NCBI GenBank assembly: GCA_009840525.1 | Contig: VXNP01000005.1 | Coordinates: 1 to 64,000 of the forward strand | Direction of reading: 5' to 3' | Length of the DNA: 64,000 bases | DNA from: Gammaproteobacteria bacterium | Lineage (GTDB): Bacteria > Gemmatimonadota > Gemmatimonadetes > Longimicrobiales > Gaopeijiaceae | In this document: in pieces, positions 34,288-42,590 of the stretch | Layout of the letters: every line of letters begins with the position of its first letter | Position numbering within the stretch: position 1 is the first letter of the stretch | Made by a program: the position numbers and the translations under genes | Notes under the pieces: model-generated | Told to the model about the DNA's origin: nothing | Seen by the model: only the letters and a program-made list of their open reading frames with translations | The model's database searches: none

Positions 34288-36528
34288 ATGGCACGTCCGC
34301 ACAGGAGTCCCGGCCTCGTCCTCGGCCTGGCGCTGGCCGTGCTGCTTGCCGCGGGGCGAGGCGCGGGCCAGGAGACAGGCTCCAACCCCTTCGCCGGCTT
34401 CGAGACCCACTTCCTCTCCAACGGCGTCAAGGTCTGGTTCAAGCAGCTTCCCGGCGCGCCCAACGTCTCAGTGAGCGTGGGGGTGCCGGTGGGTTCCGAC
34501 GCGGATCCGCCGGGCAAGGAGCAGCTCGCCCACTTCACCGAGCACATGCTCTTCTCCGACCACGACGGCCGCACCGAGCAGGAGATCAAGGACGCGGTGG
34601 AAGGGATCGGCGGGCGCCGCAACGGCTTCACCTACCGCGACCGCACCTGGTATTACGTGACCATCGGCCAGGAGCACGGGCTGTTCGCCATCGAGTGGCT
34701 GGCCGGCATCCTCTCCCCGCACGAGATGGACCCGGCCGTGGTGGACCGCGGGCGGCAGCCGGTCGAGAACGAGATACGAGCCCGCCCGCGCGAGCTCTTC
34801 GATCACCTCGTGGCCGCGCTCAACCCGGGGTGGCTCGCGTTCCCCGACTTCTGGGAGCGCGAGTTCGGCATCGAACGGCTGCGCGCCCCCTTCCCGGACA
34901 TGTGGCGGAGCCTGCAGGGCATCACCCCGGAGGATCTGCGCGGCTTCTACGACCAGTACTACTCGCCCGCGGTCATGACCGTCACGATCGTCGGCGACCT
35001 CGACCGGGGCGACGCGCTCGAACGCGCCCGGCGCACCTTCGGGTCGATCCCCGCGCGGCCGGCGGAGCGGTGGGCGACCACAGCCGAGGACCCAGGGCGC
35101 GGGCGGTCCACGTACCGGTGGGGATTCCAGTCGACGGCCGGCTACCAGTCGCGCCACAAGCTCTTCTACGCCAGCTCCGAGGAGCTGCTGACGGCGATGT
35201 TCGTCCGCGACCTGCTCAACCGCCGGCTCAACCAGCGCCTGCGCTACGGCGAGCGCAAGGCCGTGTACGGCGCGAGCGCCAACCTGGTGATGCGCGGGCC
35301 GGCGGCGTATCTGCAGGTGAGCAGCCGCATCGACGAAGACGACTTCGACTTCGCCAGCGCGATCATCGAAGAAGAGATCGAATACCTGCGTTCGGGCTCG
35401 CTCGGCACGGCCGAGTTCGAAGCGGATCGTGCCGCCGTGATCGAACGGCTGCGCGCCGCAAATCAGACCGCGGACGCCCTGAACGCCTGGACCCGCCAGG
35501 TCTTCTACGACCCGGCCACCTTCACCGACTTCCCCGACGTCCTCTCTTTCTACCAGAATCTGAGCCAGAGCCAGGTCGCGTCTTTTTCCGCGCGCGCCTT
35601 CGACGCGTCTCGCCAGGTCCTGTCGGTGTCGCGACCGCAGCCGGTCAGCCAGGGGATGGCCGTGCTGGCGGTGGCTGTTCTGGTCTGGATCACGCTGAGG
35701 TTGGTCGCGTGGGCGCTGACCAGGCCCGTCCGGATGAAGGACATCCGCTACGTCGCTCATTTCCGGCTGCCGGTGGTGCTGCGAACCGCGTACGCGCTCG
35801 GGTTGATCGCGGTCACGCTCGCTCTGGGACGCATCGCCGCGGTAGGGATCGGCCTGGGGTTGGACCGCTGGCTCCTGCCCGTCGATGACTACGTGATCCA
35901 GCATGCCGGCATCGGCGGCGTCTTCGTCATCCTGCTCGCCGGCTCCGCGGTCCTGGCGGCGTGGCCCCCGCGCAAGCTGCTCATCTTCGAGGACCACATC
36001 CGCATCAAGTCGCGCGCCTGGCGCTCGCGCATTCTCAAGGCCCACGACATCGAGGAGATTGCGCTGGAGCGCGGCCTCGGCGCGTGGCTGAGCCGCGGGA
36101 TCCTGCGGAGCCCTCCGCTCGCGTTCGGACTAGTCGGCCCCGGCATCCACCTGCGTCCCGTCAAGGGACGAAGCTACTTCTTCCGCAGCCGGGACACGAC
36201 CGAACTGGCGGAGGTGCTGGGTTCGTGGTTGGGGAGGCCAATCTCGCAGCAGCCACTGAAGAAGCGCAGGCGGTCGAGGAAGGCCGAGGAGGCGGCGACA
36301 GGAAATCAGGCCGTGCCCGAGGCCACGGCGCCGAGGCCGGCACCGGTAGCAACGCCATCCCGAGCCACGCCCACCGTCACGGCACCCGGCGTCAAATCCA
36401 GGTCAGTCGCCCGCGGCTCCGCGCCCCCTCCTCCTCCCGGTCCCGCCGACCCCGAGGAGGACATCGACTTCGACAGCATCGGCCTCACGGAAGAGGAGAT
36501 GCGGGAGCTGCTCGGAGAGGACGGGTGA
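34288..36528 (+). CDS. M16 family metallopeptidase fused to membrane and PH-like segments
   Basis: A 746-aa protein. After a signal-type N-terminus, residues about 40-450 are an M16 (pitrilysin/insulinase) peptidase: His82-x-x-Glu85-His86 (HFTEH) is the inverted zinc motif and Glu160 or Glu162 in PVENEI the third ligand. GERKAVYGASANL and a second M16 C-type half follow. Unlike normal M16 proteins it continues: a membrane helix near 457-475, two more near 498-525 and 541-560, a PH-like domain near 565-650 (LLIFEDHIRIKSRAWRSR), then a basic Pro/Thr-rich stretch and an acidic tail ending EEEMRELLGEDG. The peptidase would sit in the periplasm and the PH-like domain in the cytosol or membrane interface. 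Confidence 0.85.
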   Translation: MARPHRSPGLVLGLALAVLLAAGRGAGQETGSNPFAGFETHFLSNGVKVWFKQLPGAPNVSVSVGVPVGSDADPPGKEQLAHFTEHMLFSDHDGRTEQEIKDAVEGIGGRRNGFTYRDRTWYYVTIGQEHGLFAIEWLAGILSPHEMDPAVVDRGRQPVENEIRARPRELFDHLVAALNPGWLAFPDFWEREFGIERLRAPFPDMWRSLQGITPEDLRGFYDQYYSPAVMTVTIVGDLDRGDALERARRTFGSIPARPAERWATTAEDPGRGRSTYRWGFQSTAGYQSRHKLFYASSEELLTAMFVRDLLNRRLNQRLRYGERKAVYGASANLVMRGPAAYLQVSSRIDEDDFDFASAIIEEEIEYLRSGSLGTAEFEADRAAVIERLRAANQTADALNAWTRQVFYDPATFTDFPDVLSFYQNLSQSQVASFSARAFDASRQVLSVSRPQPVSQGMAVLAVAVLVWITLRLVAWALTRPVRMKDIRYVAHFRLPVVLRTAYALGLIAVTLALGRIAAVGIGLGLDRWLLPVDDYVIQHAGIGGVFVILLAGSAVLAAWPPRKLLIFEDHIRIKSRAWRSRILKAHDIEEIALERGLGAWLSRGILRSPPLAFGLVGPGIHLRPVKGRSYFFRSRDTTELAEVLGSWLGRPISQQPLKKRRRSRKAEEAATGNQAVPEATAPRPAPVATPSRATPTVTAPGVKSRSVARGSAPPPPPGPADPEEDIDFDSIGLTEEEMRELLGEDG

Positions 36529-36556
36529 GCCGCAGATATCGCCGGGGCGATCCCCT

Positions 36557-37216
36557 TCAGCCGATCTCTGCCAGCGCCGCCATCACGTCCTCGTTGCTGG
36601 GACGGATGCGGTAGTCGACCTCGATGAACTTCCAGCGCACGACGCCCTCCATGTCGATGACGTAGACGGCGGGGTGCGGGACCGGGCGCCGGCTGTCGGC
36701 GTTGAACAGGCCGTAGCGGTCGATCACGGCGTGGTCCGGATCGGCGAGGATGTGGTAGTCGAGGGTGCGGCCCTGTTCGGCGGCCACCCGGTCGATCATC
36801 ATCTGCTGTTCCGGGCGTTCATCCACGGAAATGGCGAGGATCTCCGCGTCCGCTTCCTGGTCGGCGTCCAGCAGTTCACTCAGCTCCCCGAGCTGACCGG
36901 CGCACCACGGTCACCAGTGGCCGCGGTAGAAGGCGAGGATGACGTTCTGCCGTCCACGGAAGTCCGAGAGGGTGATCACGTCGCCCGAGTAGGCGAGGAG
37001 CGAGAAGTCGGGGGCGGCATCGCCGACCGCCACTCGGCCGGTGTCCTGGCCGGGCAGGTCGCGGCTATCGGCGGGGCCCAGGTCGGCCGTTTGGCCGGCG
37101 GTTTCGGGGGCGCTCTCAGGCGAAGTCGGCGCGGCGCCCTGGCGGCCGGCCAGCAGGTAGTAGCCGCCCAGGAGCACCACGGCTGTTGCGATCGCGATTC
37201 CGGTGCGTCGCGTCAT
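36557..37216 (-). CDS. AhpC/TSA-type redoxin, candidate selenoprotein with in-frame TGA (UxxC)
   Basis: A membrane-anchored or exported redoxin of 219 aa if TGA is read. From ATG 37216 (GGAGG six bp upstream) it has one N-terminal helix, a Pro/Ala linker, then the redoxin opening GDAAPDFSLLAYSGD and VILAFYRGHW. The next codon is TGA (36911-36913), followed in the same frame by PWCAGQLGELSELL and a complete thioredoxin-fold remainder to a normal stop at 36557. Relatives have Cys at this position (GHWCPxC), so TGA replaces the first, catalytic Cys of a CxxC, giving UxxC. A hairpin suited to a bacterial SECIS begins 14 nt after TGA. Sec insertion is inference; a Cys-to-stop mutation is the alternative. 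It follows the MBL-fold hydrolase gene by about 90 bp. Confidence 0.75.
36880..36896 (-). promoter_or_regulatory. bSECIS-like hairpin downstream of the in-frame TGA
   Basis: On the minus-strand RNA, UCAGCUC (36896-36890), loop GGG, and GAGCUGA (36886-36880) form a perfect 7-bp stem. Two more pairs are possible beyond one mismatch. The stem begins 14 nt and the G-containing apical loop about 21 nt after the UGA, inside the range expected for SelB-binding bacterial SECIS elements. Confidence 0.6.
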
Positions 37217-37304
37217 CATCTTCCTCCGGGGGATGGGTTTCGGCGCGCGGCCCAGGCGGGTGACGTGGCGTCGCCCAGGCCTGACGTTACGTGAGGGTTG
37301 AGCC

Positions 37305-38210
37305 TCAACTGCCCGCGAGACTGACGTAGACGCCGCGCACGAAGCGCTCGGGATTCTCGCCCCAGGTGGCGTCCAGATCGGAGGTGGGGGCCGCGGCCAC
37401 CACTTCGTCCTCTGTCATCCCGTCGGCGATCATGCCGCTCACCCGCTCGCGCACCGTCGACAGCATGTCGCGATAGGCTTGCAGCGAACTCCGGTCGGTG
37501 ATCTCGCCGTGTCCGGGGATGATGGTCGTCTCGCCCGTCGTGTGCCCGAGCACGTAGTCGGCGATGGCGATTACCCCGTCGACGTTTCCGCCGCTGTCCA
37601 CATCGATGAACGGATAGCGCCAGTTGAAGAAGGTGTCCCCCATGTGCACGGCGTCGGCGCCCGAGAAGAACACGAGGGCGTCGCCGTCGGTATGCGCGTT
37701 GGACATGTGATTGACGCGGATGTCCTCGCCGTTCCAGTGGAAGGTGACCCGGTCGTTGAAGGTCACCACCGGCAGCCCCTCCGGCGCGACCTGCTGGGAG
37801 CGCCCGACCAGGTCGGCGAACTCGGCGGGGTTGAGGCGGCGGTACACGTTCTCGTGCGCGACGATCAGGGCGCCCTCGCGGCCCAGGTTCTCGTTGCCGC
37901 CGGTGTGATCGCCGTGCCAGTGCGTGTTCAGCACCCAGCGCACGGGCTGGTCGGTGACCTCCGCCACAGCGGCGAGGATCTTCTCGGTGAGCGGGGCGAA
38001 CTGGTCGTCGACCAGGAACGCCCCGTCCTCGCCCACCGACAGACCGATGTTGCCGCCCGCACCGAAGAGAACGTAGAGCCCCTCGGCGACCTGTTCGGTG
38101 CGAATCTCGATCGGGGAGAAATCCTGCTGGGCTGCGGCCTGCGGCGGGGCAAGCGCCAGCGCGGCGACCACGACCGGCATCGCGCGCGGCAAGCGCGCCC
38201 CGGCCCTCAT
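37305..38210 (-). CDS. Metallo-beta-lactamase-fold hydrolase, exported
   Basis: A 301-aa protein with a signal peptide ending AAAQQD and an MBL-fold domain. The metal-binding motif is THWHGDHTGG, with further ligands in HMGDTFF and IIPGHGEI. The region resembles zinc-dependent periplasmic hydrolases rather than clinical beta-lactamases, and the C-terminal helix (RDMLSTVRERVSGMIADG) is family-typical. Its ATG 38210 overlaps the stop of a small membrane protein gene (ATGA), implying coupling; no separate Shine-Dalgarno is seen. An earlier long open frame to 38537 is not credible. It precedes the redoxin gene on the same strand. Confidence 0.85.
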   Translation of the reverse strand: MRAGARLPRAMPVVVAALALAPPQAAAQQDFSPIEIRTEQVAEGLYVLFGAGGNIGLSVGEDGAFLVDDQFAPLTEKILAAVAEVTDQPVRWVLNTHWHGDHTGGNENLGREGALIVAHENVYRRLNPAEFADLVGRSQQVAPEGLPVVTFNDRVTFHWNGEDIRVNHMSNAHTDGDALVFFSGADAVHMGDTFFNWRYPFIDVDSGGNVDGVIAIADYVLGHTTGETTIIPGHGEITDRSSLQAYRDMLSTVRERVSGMIADGMTEDEVVAAAPTSDLDATWGENPERFVRGVYVSLAGS

Positions 38211-38377
38211 TGGCAGACTTTCCGTCCGGTGAGGAAGACCACCGCGGCACCCACCAGAGCGACCCCCACCGACGCCGCGTTGGAACTGACGACGAACCAG
38301 ATCACCCCGTAGGCCATCACGAAGGTGGCGACCAGCAGGACGTAGAAAACGAGGGGATTGTGACGGGCAGCGGCCAT
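38207..38377 (-). CDS. Small two-helix membrane protein
   Basis: A 56-aa protein with two hydrophobic helices (PLVFYVLLVATFVMAYGVIW and VGVALVGAAVVFL) and a short basic end. It is translationally coupled to the MBL-fold hydrolase gene by a 4-bp ATGA overlap, and GAGAGATC lies upstream of ATG 38377. I do not recognise a named family. It may anchor or assist the hydrolase or be a simple membrane component; that is inference. Confidence 0.6.
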   Translation of the reverse strand: MAAARHNPLVFYVLLVATFVMAYGVIWFVVSSNAASVGVALVGAAVVFLTGRKVCQ

Positions 38378-38578
38378 CGATTGATCTCTCGGCTGGGAGT
38401 GCGCGGACAGCACCCCTCCGGACGCACCGGACGGGGTTTCCAAGGTCGAATCTGCCCAGCCCCGAATGGTGTGTCAACGATGGCGGAGACGCCCTCGGGA
38501 GCCCGGACGGTTGTCCGAGCCGGGAACTCATCCGCATTCTCCTTCTGCAGGGTGGGCAGCACGAACAGCGGGACTCGC

Positions 38579-39463
38579 ATGGCGTTTGAGATCAGGCTTC
38601 AGCGGGACGTTGCCGCGGAAATCCGCCGCGTGGCGCGGGAGGAGGTTGACCGGGCCATGGCGGCACTCGGCGGAGCCCGCGAGGGGCGCTTCAAGGGGGT
38701 TCATGACGCGCGCAAGCGCTTCAAGGCGATTCGCGCACTGCTTCGGTTGGTGGCGGGCCGGCTGGGGCCGACCTTCCGCCGGGAGAACCGCTGGTATCGC
38801 AATGCCGCCCGGCAGCTGGCGGCGGTGCGCGAAGTTCAGGCGAGTCTGGAGACGCTGGACCGCCTGACAGGCGCGGAGGATACGACCCTGCGCCGGAAAC
38901 TGGAGGCCCGCTACTCGGTTCGGCGCGGGCTCCAGTTCAGCGACACCAATGTGCTGGCGGTGCTGATCGAAGGCCTGGCGGAAGCCCGGGAGCGGATCGC
39001 GGGATGGCCGCTGGCAGGAGAGGGGTTCGAAGTCATCGAGACGGGCCTGCGCGCGACCTATCGACGGGGGCGCAGGGGCCTCCCCAGAGCGGTCCGAGGC
39101 GCGTCCGCAACCGCTCTCCATGAGTGGCGCAAGGATGTCAAGTACCATCGTCACCACCTGGAGCTGCTGGTCGGGCTTTGGCCCGATGTCCTGGCGGGCG
39201 CAGCCGGGATGGCGCGCAGGCTGGGCGATGTGCTAGGCGATCACCACGATCTGCACCAGTTTCGCGCCCTGCTCTCGAGGTCGCCCGGACTCGCGGGGAG
39301 CGAGCACGAGCGTGAGTCGGTGCTGGCGGCGGCGGAACTCCGGGCGGGCGAGCTGGAGACACGCGCCATCGCGGTCGGCGGGCTGGTCTACGCAGAGAAG
39401 CCGGGCCGCTTCATCGTACGGGTGGGTGCCTATTGGGATGCCCGCGCCGGGGGCCGGGCCTGA
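38579..39463 (+). CDS. CHAD domain-containing protein
   Basis: A 294-aa, Arg- and His-rich alpha-helical protein of the CHAD (conserved histidine alpha-helical domain) family, known to bind polyphosphate. Typical elements are VHDARKRFKAIRALLRLV with the conserved His and Lys/Arg, HEWRKDVKYHRHHLELL, and RLGDVLGDHHDLHQF. There is no fused CYTH phosphatase domain, so it is the solitary CHAD type. ATG 38579 is chosen because the protein then begins with the domain; the upstream part of the frame is low-quality. It diverges from the small membrane protein gene across about 200 bp and precedes the DUF2461 gene. Confidence 0.9.
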   Translation: MAFEIRLQRDVAAEIRRVAREEVDRAMAALGGAREGRFKGVHDARKRFKAIRALLRLVAGRLGPTFRRENRWYRNAARQLAAVREVQASLETLDRLTGAEDTTLRRKLEARYSVRRGLQFSDTNVLAVLIEGLAEARERIAGWPLAGEGFEVIETGLRATYRRGRRGLPRAVRGASATALHEWRKDVKYHRHHLELLVGLWPDVLAGAAGMARRLGDVLGDHHDLHQFRALLSRSPGLAGSEHERESVLAAAELRAGELETRAIAVGGLVYAEKPGRFIVRVGAYWDARAGGRA

Positions 39464-39572
39464 TCGGACACCCACTCCGCGGGCCGGTCCTGATCGGGCA
39501 CTGACCCGACCGGCGAGTCCGCGGTGTTAGCTTGGGGTGCCCGCATCCCATCGCCTGCAGCCCGCCACGCCC

Positions 39573-40259
39573 ATGAACCGCGCCTATTTCACGCCCGCGA
39601 CCTTCGATTTCCTCACCGAACTCGCCGCAAACAACAATCGCGACTGGTTCGCGGCGAACAAGCCGCGCTATGAGGGCGATGTGAAGGCGCCGGCCCTCCG
39701 GTTCATCTCCGACTTCGGACCCCACCTCGCGCGTATCGGCCCCCGCTTTCGCGCGGATCCCCGGGCCAACGGCGGCTCCCTGTTCCGCATCTATCGGGAC
39801 ACGCGCTTCTCCAGGGACAAGAGCCCGTACAAGACCCACACCGGCATCCACTTCCGGCACGAGGCGGCGAAGGACGCGCACGCCCCCGGCTTCTACCTGC
39901 ATCTGGAGCCGGACACCGTCTTCGTGGGCTGCGGCATCTGGCGGCCCGGCGGTCCCGCCCTGCGGAAGATCCGGGAGGCGATCGACGAAGACCCGGATGC
40001 GTGGCTGCGGGCCTCCCGGGACGAGGGCTTTCGGGCGTCGTTCGAGCTTGAGGGCGATTCCCTGATCCGCGCCCCCAAGGGCTTCAGCGTGGACCATCCG
40101 CTCATCGTGGATCTCCGGCGCAAGGACTTCATAGGGGTCGCGCATCTCAGCGAGCAAGCGGTCGCCTCGGACGGGTTTCTGGAGAGGTTCGCCGGACTTT
40201 GCCGGGATGCCGTGCCGTTCCAGCGCTGGCTGTGCGGTGCGCTCGGGGTGGGGTACTGA
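39573..40259 (+). CDS. DUF2461 domain-containing protein
   Basis: A 228-aa cytosolic protein of the DUF2461 family. It starts YFTPATFDFLTELAANNNRDWFAANK, has LFRIYRDTRFSRDKSPYKTH with the conserved Arg, Asp, Lys residues, GFYLHLEP and VGCGIWRP, and closes with the family RLR-like region. Length agrees with the family, about 220-230. The function is not established. ATG 39573 is preferred over 39537 because homologues begin at this point. Codon use is like the surrounding chromosome. Confidence 0.9.
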   Translation: MNRAYFTPATFDFLTELAANNNRDWFAANKPRYEGDVKAPALRFISDFGPHLARIGPRFRADPRANGGSLFRIYRDTRFSRDKSPYKTHTGIHFRHEAAKDAHAPGFYLHLEPDTVFVGCGIWRPGGPALRKIREAIDEDPDAWLRASRDEGFRASFELEGDSLIRAPKGFSVDHPLIVDLRRKDFIGVAHLSEQAVASDGFLERFAGLCRDAVPFQRWLCGALGVGY

Positions 40260-40311
40260 GGCGGCGGGTCGCGCGGGAAGCTTTTTGGCCTGGCGTGGGT
40301 ACCGATAGAAG

Positions 40312-41118
40312 ATGGATCCAGCCGCAGAGAACGCTATGGTGGAAAAAGCGCGTTTGGTGAAGCGTCCCCTCCACGCTACACGAAAACTCATCCCTGGTGT
40401 GTACGCGCTGGTGGCTGTTCTTGCGGTGACCGAAGGCGCCGCCGGGCTTCAGGAATCCGGTTCGGTGATGGGCCTGGTGTTGGATGAGGAAGGCCTCGCG
40501 CCCGTGCCCGGTGCCCTGGTGGCTCTTCCGGAATTCGCCCACCATCGCACTCGCACGGACGCCGACGGGTGGTTCCGGCTCCTCAACGTTCCCGCCGGGG
40601 AAGTCGTGGTGCGCGTCGAGGGAGACGGGTTCATCACCCTCGTCGAAACAGTGGAGATCACTCCGTTGGAGGAGTCGCTGATCCACTTCCATGTCCACCG
40701 CGTCTCGGTCGTGCTCGATCAACTGCTGGTGGAGGTCCCGCGACGCGACGATCCTGGACGCGGGCACTCGGAAGCGCAGGTCAGCGGAACCGGTGCGAGT
40801 TCACGCACTGCTGCCGACCTCCTGCTGACGGGCGTTCCGGGCGTCGCGGCCCAGCAGCCCCAGGGGGGAGTCGGGACCGGAGTCAGGATTCGGCTCAGAG
40901 GCGTGACCTCGTTCGTTCTGAGCGAGGAACCACAGATCTTCCTCGACGGCGTCAGGATCGACGCCGGCGGACAGGACCGGGCAATGTTGACGCTCGATCA
41001 GATCCCGGCCACGTCCGTGATACGGATCCGGGTGCTGCGCGGACCCGCATCGACATCGCGGTACCCGGGCGCCGCGGCGGGCGTGATCCTCGTTGAGACG
41101 ATGAGCCGGGGCGGTTAG
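40312..41118 (+). CDS. Barrel-less carboxypeptidase-regulatory plus TonB-plug protein
   Basis: A 268-aa protein with an N-terminal signal or anchor (VYALVAVLAVTEGAAGLQE). A carboxypeptidase-like regulatory domain follows (about 48-125: GSVMGLVLDEEGLAPVPGAL, RTDADGWFRLLNVPAGEV), then a TonB-plug domain (about 150-265: ADLLLTGVPGVAAQQPQGG, IFLDGVRIDAG, IRVLRGPASTSRYPGAAAG) ending exactly where a receptor barrel would begin. It therefore has the periplasmic half of a SusC without the channel. The start may be ATG 40312 or ATG 40336. It is convergent with the SusD gene at 41191-42522 across a strong hairpin. Confidence 0.75.
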   Translation: MDPAAENAMVEKARLVKRPLHATRKLIPGVYALVAVLAVTEGAAGLQESGSVMGLVLDEEGLAPVPGALVALPEFAHHRTRTDADGWFRLLNVPAGEVVVRVEGDGFITLVETVEITPLEESLIHFHVHRVSVVLDQLLVEVPRRDDPGRGHSEAQVSGTGASSRTAADLLLTGVPGVAAQQPQGGVGTGVRIRLRGVTSFVLSEEPQIFLDGVRIDAGGQDRAMLTLDQIPATSVIRIRVLRGPASTSRYPGAAAGVILVETMSRGG

Positions 41119-41131
41119 GCGAGAGAACTCC

Positions 41132-41179
41132 GCGGAAGCCTCCGACCCCCCACAACGGGAGGCCGGAGTAAGCTTCCGC
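41132..41179. terminator. Long hairpin between convergent genes
   Basis: GCGGAAGC (41132-41139) pairs perfectly with GCTTCCGC (41172-41179), and inner CTCCG/CGGAG-type pairing extends the stem. It lies between the plug-protein stop and the end of the convergent SusD gene. No clear U tract is seen, so it may act as an mRNA stabiliser as well as a terminator. Confidence 0.6.
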
Positions 41180-41190
41180 AGGATGCAGGA

Positions 41191-42522
41191 TCAGCTTCCC
41201 ACCTGCTCGTTCTGAGCGATTGGGAAGCAAGTTGTGGTGCCGTAGACCTGACCGTACTGGTCGACCCCGTTCGGATGATCGGAGCCGGGTTCACCGAGAT
41301 ACGGGATGTTGAATTGGGTACCCCGCCACCGCAGATGGTCCCTCTGGCGATGACCGCCTTCGACGAAGAATTCCCGACGGCGCTCCTCGATGACTTGCCG
41401 GATGACGTCGTCCTGGGTAGGCACGTCTTCCGCGGTGATCGGAGGAATCCCGGCAGCGGTGTGGAAATCATCCATGATGCTGATCGCCGTGGCCAGGTCC
41501 CCGGTCAGGGCCGAGGCCTCGGCAATGATCATGCGGGCCTCACGCGACGAAGCGATGATGACGTCCTGGGCCGCGCCCGCGGGGAAACTCTCGGGCGTCT
41601 TGTTGTGGCGCCAGACGATGGTGGCGTTGTCGTGGCCGATGAGCCCGGTTTCCATGACCGTCACCCGGGGGTCGGGCACGCCCTTCCACCGCACGTCACG
41701 GTAGCTCGGGGCGACGGTCGACTGCTGGTTGGTATCGAGCTCGTTCGTGTTCGCCATCGAGTTCTCGCGCCGATTTTCTCCATACTCCCGAGTTGCGTAG
41801 AAATCGAGGTCGGGATCGTTCACGATAGACTGCGCGTCGGCGATGGCGTTGGAATACTGTTCCAGGTTGAGGTACGCCCGGGCGCGTCCAATCCGCGCCG
41901 CCTGCACAAGTTCCTGACCCCGCCTCGTCCCCAACTGCCCGGCGATGCTCAGGGCCTCCGTAAACTGATCCACGGCGATCTCCAGGAGCTGTTCCGGAGT
42001 CCGGACCACGCCGTCTCCGTTGAGCGGCGTTCCGCAGAAGCCCTCGCCGAAGACCACGTATATGAAGCCCCCGTACGTCCGCATCTCGGCCAGATATTGG
42101 CTCCGGTTCAGGACGTCAGCGTCGGCAAAGGTCTGAAGCCGGTCAAAATGGCTTTCGAGCATGACCCTCGCCCGATGGAGCCGGCCGAAGACGTTGACCT
42201 GATACCGTGGCTCATTAGCCGGGATATCCCGGATCTGCAGTCGCCGTCCGGTGAAGTTTCCGGAAGACTGGATGTACTCGTCCGAATGTTTGGCCGCGAA
42301 GTCTACGTACTCATCCCACGCCCACTCGAAGTCACCGATGGCGGATACCCGCATGGTACCGGCCAAACTGGGATCCTCGATGTCCTCGGCCGTGACGTTA
42401 CCCGGAAGATCCACCTCGAGGAGCTCGGCGGTGTCGCACCCCGCCACCCCAAGGGCCACCGAAAGCGCCACAACGCCGGGCAGCCTCCGCCACCACGGCA
42501 CCATCTCGATCACTCTATTCAT
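41191..42522 (-). CDS. SusD/RagB family nutrient-binding outer-membrane lipoprotein
   Basis: A 443-aa lipoprotein with lipobox LGVAGC and then EVDLPGNVTAEDIEDPS, the typical opening of the RagB/SusD family. A helical TPR-like core follows (RTYGGFIYVVFGEGFCG, GRARAYLNLEQYSNAI), and the C-terminal segment RQVIEERRREFFVEGGHRQ is the family signature before the last helix. GAGGGACC upstream supports ATG 42522. It is the partner of the SusC gene 68 bp upstream and last in the DUF1028-SusC-SusD operon. Confidence 0.92.
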   Translation of the reverse strand: MNRVIEMVPWWRRLPGVVALSVALGVAGCDTAELLEVDLPGNVTAEDIEDPSLAGTMRVSAIGDFEWAWDEYVDFAAKHSDEYIQSSGNFTGRRLQIRDIPANEPRYQVNVFGRLHRARVMLESHFDRLQTFADADVLNRSQYLAEMRTYGGFIYVVFGEGFCGTPLNGDGVVRTPEQLLEIAVDQFTEALSIAGQLGTRRGQELVQAARIGRARAYLNLEQYSNAIADAQSIVNDPDLDFYATREYGENRRENSMANTNELDTNQQSTVAPSYRDVRWKGVPDPRVTVMETGLIGHDNATIVWRHNKTPESFPAGAAQDVIIASSREARMIIAEASALTGDLATAISIMDDFHTAAGIPPITAEDVPTQDDVIRQVIEERRREFFVEGGHRQRDHLRWRGTQFNIPYLGEPGSDHPNGVDQYGQVYGTTTCFPIAQNEQVGS

Positions 42523-42590
42523 GACAGGTCCCTCTGTGGTTTCGTCTGAAATCAACAATCCGTTTCTGGATCCCTCCGCCTGCGCGCGCA

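Noticed and set aside
34468-36045. Long minus-strand open frame opposite the M16 gene
   Set aside because: Low-complexity, Arg/Gly-rich antisense translation without motifs; the plus-strand gene is certain.
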